A DNA stretch of 64,000 nucleotides from Clostridia bacterium (lineage in GTDB: Bacteria; Bacillota; Clostridia; Christensenellales; Aristaeellaceae). The translations under genes and the position numbers were made by a program. Under the pieces are notes generated by a model, which worked only from the letters and a program-made list of their open reading frames with translations, was not told the DNA's origin and made no database searches. The stretch's first letter is position 1; each line of letters begins with the position of its first letter. Of this stretch, positions 27,873-35,796 are shown piece after piece. Location: positions 1-64,000 of the forward strand of contig JAFYFC010000055.1 in NCBI GenBank assembly GCA_017543905.1, given 5' to 3'.

Positions 27873-28583
27873 ATGTATCTTACCGTATTAGGCTGTAACG
27901 GCCCGTTTCCCGCGCCTGACAGCGCCTGCTCAGGATATCTGATAGAGTCCGATTCCGGAAATACCAAAATCGCGCTTGATATGGGCAGCGGCGTACTTGG
28001 CCGATTGCTTGCGAAAATCAACGATATTAAGGAATTAGACTGTGTCGTGCTTTCGCATTTGCATTTTGACCATATGAGCGATATGCCTGTGCTTGGGTAT
28101 ATGCTCGATTTTTCGAATATCGAGAGCCTGAGGGTGATCTGCCCGCTTACGCCTGCGGACAACAGAAAGCTTCTCAAAGGAAAGTTCGATCTGTATCCGC
28201 CTGAGGACTGCAGAATAGGGGAATTCAGTTTGGAATTCACAAAAGTGAAGCATCCGGTCGAGACGTATGCAGTTAAGCTGAAATGTGACGGCAGCGTACT
28301 GGTATATACGGGTGACAGCAATATCTGTCCGGAACTGTCGCTGTTTTGCGACAAGGCAGACACTATCCTTGCAGACTGCGGCTTGAGCAGCGCGGTTTGG
28401 ACTAACGCAAAGCCGCACATGGAGCCGCGTGCATGCGCGCACCTCGCAGCGGAGTGCAGCGCGAAGGAATTGATTCTTACGCATTTTTCGCCTCTGTTTG
28501 ATAAAGAGGCGCTGGTAGATGAAGCAAGGCATATTTATGCAAGCACGTACCCGGCTGAGCCGGGCATGCGTATCAGAATATAA
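27873..28583 (+). CDS. MBL-fold metallo-hydrolase (RNase Z-like)
   Basis: A 236-residue metallo-beta-lactamase-fold protein with the di-zinc motif SHLHFDHMSD near residue 60 and further ligands in TGDSN and LTHFSP. Overall similarity is to the ElaC/RNase Z-like hydrolases, without the tRNA-binding exosite arm of true RNase Z. The substrate is unknown. GAGGG precedes the ATG. The gene overlaps comEC by 65 nt, so the two are likely translated from one message. Confidence 0.85.
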   Translation: MYLTVLGCNGPFPAPDSACSGYLIESDSGNTKIALDMGSGVLGRLLAKINDIKELDCVVLSHLHFDHMSDMPVLGYMLDFSNIESLRVICPLTPADNRKLLKGKFDLYPPEDCRIGEFSLEFTKVKHPVETYAVKLKCDGSVLVYTGDSNICPELSLFCDKADTILADCGLSSAVWTNAKPHMEPRACAHLAAECSAKELILTHFSPLFDKEALVDEARHIYASTYPAEPGMRIRI

Positions 28584-30873
28584 AAACTTTTCCGTATTCG
28601 GCGACAGACGTAAGCTGACAGTGGCGGCAATTTCCGCGCTTGCAGCTTGTTTGTGCGCCAAACACGGACTGCGGATTAGCATACCCGCGTGTGCTGTGGT
28701 CTTTATCGTTTTATTTCTGCTCTGCATTTTTAAGAGATTCAGAAGCGCGTTGTTTATTTCGTCGCTTGTCTTTTTAGCCTTTTCAGCTTGGTATCTGTAC
28801 AGGGACATAAGACCACCAGCGCTTCAAACCGATAAATACGAAGTAAGCGGCACGATATGTGCAGATACGATCGTTCAGCCTGCCGATCACAGAACAATCA
28901 TTACGCTCAATAACGTTGCCGCAAACGGAAATAAAATTAAGAATAAAGTACGTCTGTACGTCTATTCGACACACCTCGATTACGAATACGGAGACGAGCT
29001 TTGCATCGCTTCAGCCAAGCTGAGCGTGCCGGACGGCGTGACCAATCCAAACGGCTTCGATTTCAACGCATATCTTTGGAGAAGCGGCGTTGCGTTGACC
29101 GGCTCTGCAAGCTACGACGATATAACGCTCGTGAACAAGCATGCCTCGCTTGAGCGAACGCTGTTGAGACTTAGAAAAGCGCTGGCTGAAAAATCAGACG
29201 ATATTTTCGGCGACGCCTCAGACGTGATGCGAGCCGTGCTGCTCGGCGACAGATCTGCGCTTTCCGATGAAACATACGAGGATTTCAGCCGAGTAGGTAT
29301 ATCGCATTTGATCGCACTTTCCGGTCTGCACGTAAGCGCGATCGCGTTTATGCTCGACTGGCTGCTTAAAAAGCTCAAATTGCCGCGCAACGCGCGTTAC
29401 ATATTCATTATCGTTATACTTTGCATGTACGTGCTGATGACAGGAAAGAGCAATTCAACCATACGCGCGGTTATTATGTATGCTCTTCTGTGCGTGATTA
29501 CAATGCTCGGTTATCCTGCCGATACACTGACGCGCCTGTCCTGCGCGTTTTTGCTGCAGCTCGGCATAAATCCGCTGCTTATCAGCGACAACGGCTTCGT
29601 GCTTTCGTATGCTTCAGTCGCCGCGCTTTTGTGCTTTTCTGAGCTTTTCAGAACGGTGCGCCGCCAAAACGGCTTGGCTTCGATTTGGGGAACGATACGC
29701 CAGAGCGCTGAAGCGTCGTTCGAGGTACAGCTGTTTACCTATCCGCTGCTGTCTGCGATGTTTTACAGCGTTCCACTGTTTTCGGTTCCTGTTAACATGC
29801 TGTGCATACCGTTTGCAATGCTTGTGCTGTACCTCGGAATTGTGGTATTATTATGCGGATGCGTAAGCGCTTCACTTGCATCTGTACTCGCTTATCCTGT
29901 AAAGCTTATATGGCAGGGCATAAAGCTCGTATGCGCGCAGGTCGCCGATCTCAGGATATCGTCCTTGCCCGGCAGTCCGTGGCCGCTGCTTCTGCTTATA
30001 GGCTTCTACCTGCTTGCGGTGTTGTCGTCTGTCTATATCGCGCCTCACAAAACAAGACGTGCGGTAGGTATACTGACGATGGTGCTGATAATACTTGCGC
30101 ATCTCTTGTGGCCTGCAAGCAGGATAGACCACCTGCGGCTCACTTATCTGGATGTGGGATACGGCGACGGCGCGATTGCAGACGCAAAGGGCAGCGTATA
30201 CGTGATAGACTGCGGTCGCAGCAACGGCATAGTTGCAGATTATCTGTCTTCCGAAAAGCGTTACGTGAGCGGCATATTTGTTTCTCATCCGGACAGCGAC
30301 CATGCAGGAGGGCTGAAAGAGATACTTAAACGATATCCGCGTGCAGCGGTATACGTTCCGGCGACATGGGACTGCATGGACGTTCCCGCTGAAATGGCCG
30401 CGCTGCTTTCAAACGCCGACGTAAGGTATCTTGTGCGGGATGACGTAATTGAGCTTGCGGAGGATATATACGCAGAAGTGACCTGGCCGCCGGAGGGATT
30501 TGTGCCTCACGACGACAACAGCGGCAGTCTGGTATTTCGGCTCGTATACGAGGATAAATCAGCCTTGTTTACGGGAGACATAACCGATTCGCACGATGCG
30601 GCGGCAGCAGATGACAGCGATATACTGAAGGTTGCTCATCACGGCTCCAAATACGCGACCACTGCGGAAATGCTCTCACTTGTCACGCCTGAATTATCGG
30701 TTATTTCCGTCAGCGGAAACTCCTACGGGCATCCTACGCAGGATGTACTGGACAGGCTTGAAAAAGCAGGCAGCAGAGTTTACCGCACAGACGAGTGCGG
30801 CGCGATAATCATAGATATACTGCAGGACGGAAGCGTAATCGTAACGCCGTATCTGAATACCGTCGGAGGATAA
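28519..30873 (+). CDS. comEC: ComEC/Rec2 family DNA-uptake channel protein
   Basis: A 784-residue membrane protein that forms the channel for single-stranded DNA entry during transformation. N-terminal transmembrane helices and a DUF4131-like OB region (about 30-200) precede the Competence domain with LIALSGLHVSAIAFML. Many membrane segments follow, then a C-terminal MBL domain (about 530-784) with SHPDSDHAGGL and VAHHGSKYAT. The ATG at 28519 has AAGAGG 9 nt upstream and overlaps the MBL gene; a second ATG at 28537 is possible. comEA and other competence genes are not adjacent. Confidence 0.92.
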   Translation: MKQGIFMQARTRLSRACVSEYKNFSVFGDRRKLTVAAISALAACLCAKHGLRISIPACAVVFIVLFLLCIFKRFRSALFISSLVFLAFSAWYLYRDIRPPALQTDKYEVSGTICADTIVQPADHRTIITLNNVAANGNKIKNKVRLYVYSTHLDYEYGDELCIASAKLSVPDGVTNPNGFDFNAYLWRSGVALTGSASYDDITLVNKHASLERTLLRLRKALAEKSDDIFGDASDVMRAVLLGDRSALSDETYEDFSRVGISHLIALSGLHVSAIAFMLDWLLKKLKLPRNARYIFIIVILCMYVLMTGKSNSTIRAVIMYALLCVITMLGYPADTLTRLSCAFLLQLGINPLLISDNGFVLSYASVAALLCFSELFRTVRRQNGLASIWGTIRQSAEASFEVQLFTYPLLSAMFYSVPLFSVPVNMLCIPFAMLVLYLGIVVLLCGCVSASLASVLAYPVKLIWQGIKLVCAQVADLRISSLPGSPWPLLLLIGFYLLAVLSSVYIAPHKTRRAVGILTMVLIILAHLLWPASRIDHLRLTYLDVGYGDGAIADAKGSVYVIDCGRSNGIVADYLSSEKRYVSGIFVSHPDSDHAGGLKEILKRYPRAAVYVPATWDCMDVPAEMAALLSNADVRYLVRDDVIELAEDIYAEVTWPPEGFVPHDDNSGSLVFRLVYEDKSALFTGDITDSHDAAAADDSDILKVAHHGSKYATTAEMLSLVTPELSVISVSGNSYGHPTQDVLDRLEKAGSRVYRTDECGAIIIDILQDGSVIVTPYLNTVGG

Positions 30874-30874
30874 A

Positions 30875-31978
30875 ATGACGCCTGAAGAATTTGAAAATCT
30901 TCTTGATAAGGGACAAATAAGCGGGTCTTATTTGTTTGAAGGCGATGAGGATTATATAAAACAGGAGCTGCTTACTAAACTTGAAAAATCGCTGCTTGCC
31001 GCGGGCTTCGAAGCGATAGACGAAAGCATACTGATAAAGCCGGAGCTTAACGAAGTGGCGGAGGCTGCCGCGCAGGTCCCGCTTATGAGCAAAATGCGCG
31101 TCGTCATAGTAAAAGATATGCCGCTGTTGTCTTCAAAAGCATCCGCTCAGGATTCGGACGATGCCGATCAGGAAGAAAGCGATAAAGAGAACGGTGACGG
31201 CCGCAAACAAAAACACGGCAGCAAAGAGCTGTCGGAATTCATCAGCACGCCCAATTCGTCAAGCGTAGTTATATTTTATAAAAATTCAGACGGCAAAAAA
31301 GACGCCGACAGCAAACCTGCAAAAAGCAAAAATGCTGCGGCAGGCGTATTTGAAAAAGCAGGAAGAATCGTAACGTTTAATTATCTTTCAGCTGCGGAAC
31401 TCAAAAAAAGGATTACCGAATTATTTAATAAATCCGACGCAAAAATAACAAACGACGCCGTTTACGAGCTTTCAGAGCTGTGCCAAGGCAGCATGCTGAG
31501 GATAAAAGCCGAAGCAGATAAGCTGATCGCGTATAAGGGCGGACGAGGCACGATTACCAGGGAAGACGTCGACAAATTCGTCATTCCCGATACAGAAACC
31601 AACGTGTTCCGTATGATAGACTCGATTCTAAGCGGCAACGCGGCAGATGGTTACGAAAGGCTCAATTCGATGCTCGAGCACAACGAGTCCATGGTGTTTA
31701 TAATATCCATGATAGAACGACAGTTCAGGCTTATGCTGCACGTCAAAGCCTTGAAGGAACGGCGCGTCACGACGGTTCAAATTAAAAGCACTCTTGGATT
31801 TCAATGGGACAGCATGGTTGAAAATTATGCCCGGCAGACGTATAATATAAAATCAAGCAGGCTGGAACGCAGCTATAAAAGTATCGTCGGCATAGATTAT
31901 ATGATTAAGTCGGGACAGATCACGCCGCGAGCAGGACTTGACGAAGCGATGCTGCTTTTGAAAGAACTGAAAACTTAA
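30875..31978 (+). CDS. holA: DNA polymerase III delta subunit
   Basis: A 367-residue clamp-loader delta subunit that opens the beta clamp. It starts with GSYLFEGDEDYIKQELL and has the expected AAA+-like and helical collar domains. Placement directly after comEC (1 nt) is common in Firmicutes. Two charged, low-complexity inserts are unusual: an Asp/Glu/Lys-rich stretch at about 90-122 after MPLLSS and a Lys/Ala-rich stretch at about 143-160. They fall between core beta-strands and are probably surface loops. Confidence 0.92.
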   Translation: MTPEEFENLLDKGQISGSYLFEGDEDYIKQELLTKLEKSLLAAGFEAIDESILIKPELNEVAEAAAQVPLMSKMRVVIVKDMPLLSSKASAQDSDDADQEESDKENGDGRKQKHGSKELSEFISTPNSSSVVIFYKNSDGKKDADSKPAKSKNAAAGVFEKAGRIVTFNYLSAAELKKRITELFNKSDAKITNDAVYELSELCQGSMLRIKAEADKLIAYKGGRGTITREDVDKFVIPDTETNVFRMIDSILSGNAADGYERLNSMLEHNESMVFIISMIERQFRLMLHVKALKERRVTTVQIKSTLGFQWDSMVENYARQTYNIKSSRLERSYKSIVGIDYMIKSGQITPRAGLDEAMLLLKELKT

Positions 31979-32034
31979 CAAATTAACAAAAACAATTTCA
32001 TCAAATATCAGTCTAATCGGAGGGGAGTGATTGC

Positions 32035-32505
32035 ATGAAAAAGCTAAATTTGGTATTATGTGTATTGCTGATATGTTCAGTCTGCTCAATATGCGTATCT
32101 GAAGCGGGCGGTATGCCGCAGCAGCTGTTCGAAGTGTCCCTGCGCGCGATCTCACTTATGTCGAACGGGAATTATGCCGCAGCGATAGAAGAGTTGAACC
32201 TTGGCGGCATATACTCACAGGCGCAGCTTAAAAGACTGCTTGAAGACAGCTTCAAAAAAGCCGGACATATACAAACCGAAACTGCGGTCATCTGGAGCGA
32301 GAACGGCTTTATCTGCCTTGCGTATCCGCTCACGGCGCCCGATGAAGGAAACGCTCAGACTGTGCTTTTCAGCATAAGCTCAGAATACGAGTTTCTCGGT
32401 ATGAGTTTAATAAAGTGGTCAGATGCCGTAAAGAATTATGAAATGGCGGAAAATATTATATGGCTCAGCGAATACAAACCCTCGTTTATGGTTTTTGCCG
32501 ATTAA
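32035..32505 (+). CDS. Secreted hypothetical protein
   Basis: A 156-residue protein with a clear N-terminal signal sequence (Lys-Lys, then a hydrophobic Leu/Val/Ile/Cys stretch to about residue 24). The rest is a small soluble domain of about 125 residues with helix-rich SLMSNGNYAAAIEELN, suggesting a short repeat-like helical pair. No family is recognised. GGAGGGG lies before the ATG. The gene is 56 nt after holA and ends before the minus-strand tRNA terminator. Confidence 0.75.
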   Translation: MKKLNLVLCVLLICSVCSICVSEAGGMPQQLFEVSLRAISLMSNGNYAAAIEELNLGGIYSQAQLKRLLEDSFKKAGHIQTETAVIWSENGFICLAYPLTAPDEGNAQTVLFSISSEYEFLGMSLIKWSDAVKNYEMAENIIWLSEYKPSFMVFAD

Positions 32506-32526
32506 AAAACCCGGATACTATCCGGG
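32504..32526 (-). terminator. Rho-independent terminator of tRNA-Leu
   Basis: A 7-bp stem (32510-32516 with 32520-32526) with a 3-nt loop is followed on the minus strand by six T residues, just beyond the tRNA 3' end. Confidence 0.85.
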
Positions 32527-32529
32527 AGA

Positions 32530-32614
32530 TGCCGGTGGCGGGGGTCGAACCCGCACGGGTTATTAGCCCAACGGATTTTGAGTCCGCCTCGTCTGCCAAT
32601 TCCAACACACCGGC
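32530..32614 (-). tRNA. tRNA-Leu (anticodon CAA)
   Basis: An 85-nt class II tRNA. The acceptor stem GCCGGTG pairs with CACCGGC, with discriminator A. The anticodon loop CTCAAAA reads codon UUG. A long variable arm and a T-arm with GGTTCGACC are present. The 3' CCA is not encoded and must be added by the CCA enzyme. Confidence 0.96.
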
Positions 32615-32625
32615 ACGCAGATAAT

Positions 32626-32654
32626 ATTATACTCAGCCGCATTTCGGAATTCAA
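32626..32654 (-). promoter_or_regulatory. Sigma-A promoter of tRNA-Leu
   Basis: On the minus strand TTGAAT (32649-32654) and TATAAT (32626-32631) are 17 nt apart, with the -10 box 11 nt before the mature tRNA 5' end. Confidence 0.8.
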
Positions 32655-32696
32655 TATAATTTATGTGAAATTTAGTTAGAATGTCAGGTGAGACAC

Positions 32697-33260
32697 TTGG
32701 AGATAAATCAGCAGACTCTGATAAAAAAAGCCGCAAGAGGCGACAGCGCAGCCTTTGAAGCGCTGCTTGCCGGGCATGAAAAAATGATGTACGCGATAGC
32801 CCTGCGTATGACCCGCAACGCAGAGGACGCGAAGGACTGTTTGCAGGACGCAATGCTGCGTATATACAAAGCGCTGCCTTCTTTCCGCGGAGAGTCCACT
32901 TTTTCCACATGGGTATACAGGGTAGTCACAAACACCTGCCTCGATTCTCATCGCAGGAAAAAGGTTCGCAGGTCCGAATCGCTTGACGCGCTGAATGAAG
33001 CGGGCTGGAACGCCCCTGATACAGCCAAAGGGCCGGAGGAGACCGCTGAAAACAGCGGGCTCAGGAGTATTTTATCCGTATCTCTGAACAAGCTTCCTGT
33101 CGAAATAAGATCTGCCGTAGTTCTCAGGGACGTACAGGGATTCAGCTATGAAGAAATATCGGATATATTACAGATCAATATCGGAACAGTTAAAAGCCGC
33201 ATCAGCCGAGGACGCGAAAAACTGCGCGAAATGCTGGCTCCATATATGGAACTGAATTGA
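32697..33260 (+). CDS. ECF-type RNA polymerase sigma factor
   Basis: A 187-residue sigma-70 family ECF factor. Region 2 (about 8-75) has the QDAMLRIYKALPSFRGES and FSTWVYRVV signatures. Region 4 (about 120-180) has LPVEIRSAVVLRD, GFSYEEIS and GTVKSRISRGREKLRE. The TTG at 32697 is chosen because AGGTGA lies 5 nt upstream; a GTG at 32688 would add three residues but has a poor ribosome site. The downstream membrane protein is the probable anti-sigma factor. Target genes cannot be assigned. Confidence 0.93.
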   Translation: MEINQQTLIKKAARGDSAAFEALLAGHEKMMYAIALRMTRNAEDAKDCLQDAMLRIYKALPSFRGESTFSTWVYRVVTNTCLDSHRRKKVRRSESLDALNEAGWNAPDTAKGPEETAENSGLRSILSVSLNKLPVEIRSAVVLRDVQGFSYEEISDILQINIGTVKSRISRGREKLREMLAPYMELN

Positions 33261-33295
33261 TGATCGTGCGTCTAAGTGCTGACGGAGGAATGAGT

Positions 33296-34198
33296 ATGGG
33301 AAACAATCAGAATGCATTGAGCGACAAAGAGCTGCATTTGCTGCTTAAAGGGTTGGACGATAAAATAGAAGTGCCGCGCGACGCAGCTGAAGCGTGGAGG
33401 AAAGCTATACGCAAACAGCAAAAACGGGACGCAGCACTCCGCAGCTACAGACGCTGGTGCGAGCTTGCGGCAGGATTGCTGCTGACGATCGGATTGGGGT
33501 TGTATTTCGGGCGGGATATACTTAAGTGGAACAAGCAGCCCGTACAACCAACTGAAGCGATCTCCGCCGGTCAGGGCAGCGATCTGGGGTCTTCAAATGC
33601 TCTGACTGAATCTGCTGCCGCCTCATTATACGACTTCACAGGCGCCGTGCCCGGAGAAGCGATATATGATGCGGACAGAGCAGCTGTGCTTTACTATGCG
33701 GCAGACGATTCATATGCGCTGAACGACGATTTTGACGAAGTATTCGCAGAAGAGAGCGCATATGACCAAGGCTATGAAATACTTTCGGCGCAGGCTGTAA
33801 TTTTGACAGCAAATACCGAAGCTGCCGTCGCACAGCTTGAAGCTGTAATGCGGGATTACGGCGCGTATACTGAACAAAATATTCAAACCGGCAACGGTAC
33901 GCAGCTTACCGTAAGAGTAAGTCCGGAGGATTTTGAAGCGCTGCTTGCAGAAATCGAAAACGCATTCAACATCGAGACTGAAGCTAAAACCGAGGACGCC
34001 GAAAGCAGACTGCAAAGGCTGAAGGACGAGCTCGATACGCTGTATACAACGCGCGTGAATGCAGAAGCCTCCGTAATGGCTCTCACGGATGAAATCAACA
34101 AAATCGACGACAAGATAAACGAAAAAGAAACCGAATTGGCCGAATTGTACAATCGCATCAGCAGTGCGGCCGTTCAGATTACGATAACTGCAGAATAG
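33296..34198 (+). CDS. Membrane-anchored DUF4349 protein, probable anti-sigma factor
   Basis: A 300-residue protein. A cytoplasmic N-terminal ~55 residues (LSDKELHLLLKGLDD) precede one transmembrane helix (about 57-77, LAAGLLLTIGLGLYFG). An extracytoplasmic domain follows, ending in a DUF4349 region with LTVRVSPEDFEALL, a coiled coil (about 238-285) and VQITITAE. The arrangement next to an ECF sigma suggests it binds the sigma factor inside the cell and senses something outside. No zinc-binding HX3CX2C motif is present. The ATG at 33296 has GGAGG 7 nt upstream; upstream starts at 33260 and 33290 fit less well. Confidence 0.82.
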   Translation: MGNNQNALSDKELHLLLKGLDDKIEVPRDAAEAWRKAIRKQQKRDAALRSYRRWCELAAGLLLTIGLGLYFGRDILKWNKQPVQPTEAISAGQGSDLGSSNALTESAAASLYDFTGAVPGEAIYDADRAAVLYYAADDSYALNDDFDEVFAEESAYDQGYEILSAQAVILTANTEAAVAQLEAVMRDYGAYTEQNIQTGNGTQLTVRVSPEDFEALLAEIENAFNIETEAKTEDAESRLQRLKDELDTLYTTRVNAEASVMALTDEINKIDDKINEKETELAELYNRISSAAVQITITAE

Positions 34199-34243
34199 CT
34201 AATGTATGCACGCAGAAACGGGATTTCACAAGTTTTGAGTTAA

Positions 34244-34412
34244 TACTGCCGGAAGCGCTTCGCCAAAGACCCGAAAGCCGCCGCCCACGACCTGCTGCCG
34301 TGGGCTGATGATGTGCAGCGTCTGTGCCGAGGGTAGTGCGGATTATTGAGCGGTTTAGCTCTTATTATACACCAGTTTGGAGGTTTACACAAAATTTGGG
34401 GTGGACTCTTTG
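34244..34412 (+). mobile_element. Possible insertion-sequence remnant in an otherwise empty stretch
   Basis: The 34199-34574 stretch has no intact gene. A frame from 34244 to the TAG at 34336 reads like a short orphan protein tail (AAAHDLLPWADDVQRL). Bases 34368-34410 (GGAGGTTTACACAAAATTTG and what follows) look like the end of an IS256-type element. Both readings are by eye. The rest of the stretch is the left 71-bp repeat and AT-rich DNA in which I see nothing. Confidence 0.25.
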
Positions 34413-34483
34413 TTTGTAATGTGCTTCGCTTATATCGCTTATGCGACGATATTCTTTTGTCAAGGTGCGATTATTATGTAACT
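34413..34483 (+). repeat. Left copy of a 71-bp direct repeat flanking the RHS cassette
   Basis: Aligned without gaps to 37392-37462, this copy differs at 5 of 71 positions. The 42-bp core 34435-34476 is identical. The core contains a small inverted repeat, TCGC-TTAT-GCGA. The offset between copies is 2979 bp. Confidence 0.93.
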
Positions 34484-34574
34484 TTTGGTTTTACGAGCTA
34501 TCGTCTCTTTTACCTGCCAATTTCTGGAACCGTCCCAAGAATTACATCCTGCGCAGCCATCGAAACATAGAAAC

Positions 34575-35108
34575 CTAAGATTGAATTTCTTTTACTGGGC
34601 GAATAAGTTCACTATTCATAAGATCTTCAATGTGTATTCTCATAGTCTTGATACCATTAACGATACTATTTGTACAATAAGTAAGTTTGACTTCTGCATT
34701 ATACAGATTCAATGAACATGTTATCATAAAGGAACTCTCTGTCCAATCATCCCTTCCCACCTTATGAAATATGTCGTCATTGCTGCCTTTAACGACATTT
34801 ATCCCGACATGCCACTTACTACTATATGATTCTTGACTCACTACCTTAGGACCAAATCTGATTTCAATAAGTGGATTACCTACTAATACCATGTCATGGT
34901 ACACTATATTGTTATACTTATATCCGTATTTACACAACACATCAAAATCATCTATTACACAATAATCTTTTGAAAACCTCTCTCCACTTCTATTTTCTAT
35001 TGCTCTTTCTTTCCAAGTGAAGCCATTCTGTGTAAAACACATTACTAAAACTATTAATATTATGGCGAGAATGGCTATTCCAAGAATAATAAGCCTCTTT
35101 ACGTTCAT
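34575..35108 (-). CDS. Membrane-anchored hypothetical protein in the RHS cassette
   Basis: A 177-residue protein with an N-terminal transmembrane helix (about 5-26, Ile/Leu-rich) and an extracytoplasmic beta-rich domain. AGGTGA precedes the ATG. Base composition is clearly more AT-rich than the flanking core genes, as for the toxin tip. No family is recognised. By position, downstream of an RHS tip on the same strand, it could be an immunity or accessory protein; it could also be a passenger gene. Confidence 0.6.
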   Translation of the reverse strand: MNVKRLIILGIAILAIILIVLVMCFTQNGFTWKERAIENRSGERFSKDYCVIDDFDVLCKYGYKYNNIVYHDMVLVGNPLIEIRFGPKVVSQESYSSKWHVGINVVKGSNDDIFHKVGRDDWTESSFMITCSLNLYNAEVKLTYCTNSIVNGIKTMRIHIEDLMNSELIRPVKEIQS

Positions 35109-35124
35109 AGCATTTCACCTTTTT

Positions 35125-35280
35125 TCACGATTTATCATGCGTTATGTAAAACTCTCTAAGATTTATAGGCCCTTTGGGGTGGCCATGCTCGCTTTTATAA
35201 TAAGAAGAGAGCACATTGTTTATCTTTTCGAGCTTTGTGCGAGGATGGTTTGCCGCGCGCTTATGCCTCCTTTTTCTCTT
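35125..35280 (-). pseudogene. Orphan C-terminal coding relic, possibly an older toxin tip
   Basis: On the minus strand a frame ending at TGA 35125-35127 reads through about 50 codons of natural-looking protein, including KLEKINNVLSSYYKSEHGH and GPINLREFYITHDKS. It has no ATG, GTG or TTG start and no ribosome site, and its upstream end runs into the 3' end of the 159-residue gene. This fits the tail of a gene whose 5' part was lost. The family is not recognised. Confidence 0.4.
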
Positions 35281-35315
35281 AAAGAATATTACTACATTCA
35301 GATTACAATTCCATA

Positions 35316-35795
35316 CTAATAATACAGAAGATTCTCGATGAATTTTTCTATGAAATTGGAGGGTACTTTCCTTCTGATCGCTTTCATATTGTATTTATCA
35401 TACCGTTGCTCCTTATAGCTTAAACGTGTATTGTCAAAAGTATCATATCGAACATCAAGAACTATACTATTGATGCACACTGTATAATCATCAATCCAAT
35501 ATGCCTCGATGTTCTCCTCAAATTGTGCTCGGAATATAGCTTTTTTATAATCTCCTTGTATCGATTGAACCTCTGCCCCCACTGAAAATGGACTCGTTGC
35601 TCCTCCACTCGTATCATAAGCTACAAGAACGAATGATTGGTTGGGAGAAACCGTATTAAAAAGCACCTGGTTCTTAAGCATCCCTATATGGTACTCATGT
35701 ATATACCATAATGAATGAATAGAAAGTATAACAATTATCCCTAAAACAATAGCAGCTGTAGTTAAAACAATTACCCTTTTTGTCCCATGTAGCAT
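35316..35795 (-). CDS. Membrane-anchored small protein, candidate immunity protein of the RHS toxin
   Basis: A 159-residue protein with an N-terminal transmembrane helix (about 8-30) and a soluble domain with SFVLVAYDTSGGATSPFSVG, reminiscent of DUF5412 proteins. Its ATG lies 1 nt after the TAG of the RHS toxin gene, and the ribosome site GAGGAG sits inside the RHS 3' end. Translation is therefore coupled, the classic arrangement for an RHS/polymorphic toxin immunity gene. Immunity function is inferred from position only. Codon use is AT-rich like the toxin tip. Confidence 0.65.
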   Translation of the reverse strand: MLHGTKRVIVLTTAAIVLGIIVILSIHSLWYIHEYHIGMLKNQVLFNTVSPNQSFVLVAYDTSGGATSPFSVGAEVQSIQGDYKKAIFRAQFEENIEAYWIDDYTVCINSIVLDVRYDTFDNTRLSYKEQRYDKYNMKAIRRKVPSNFIEKFIENLLYY

Positions 35796-35796
35796 T

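Noticed and set aside
34346-34570. 74-residue plus-strand frame across the left repeat
   Set aside because: No ribosome site or family. It is produced by the repeat and flanking AT-rich DNA, and the matching frame at the right repeat diverges after the core.
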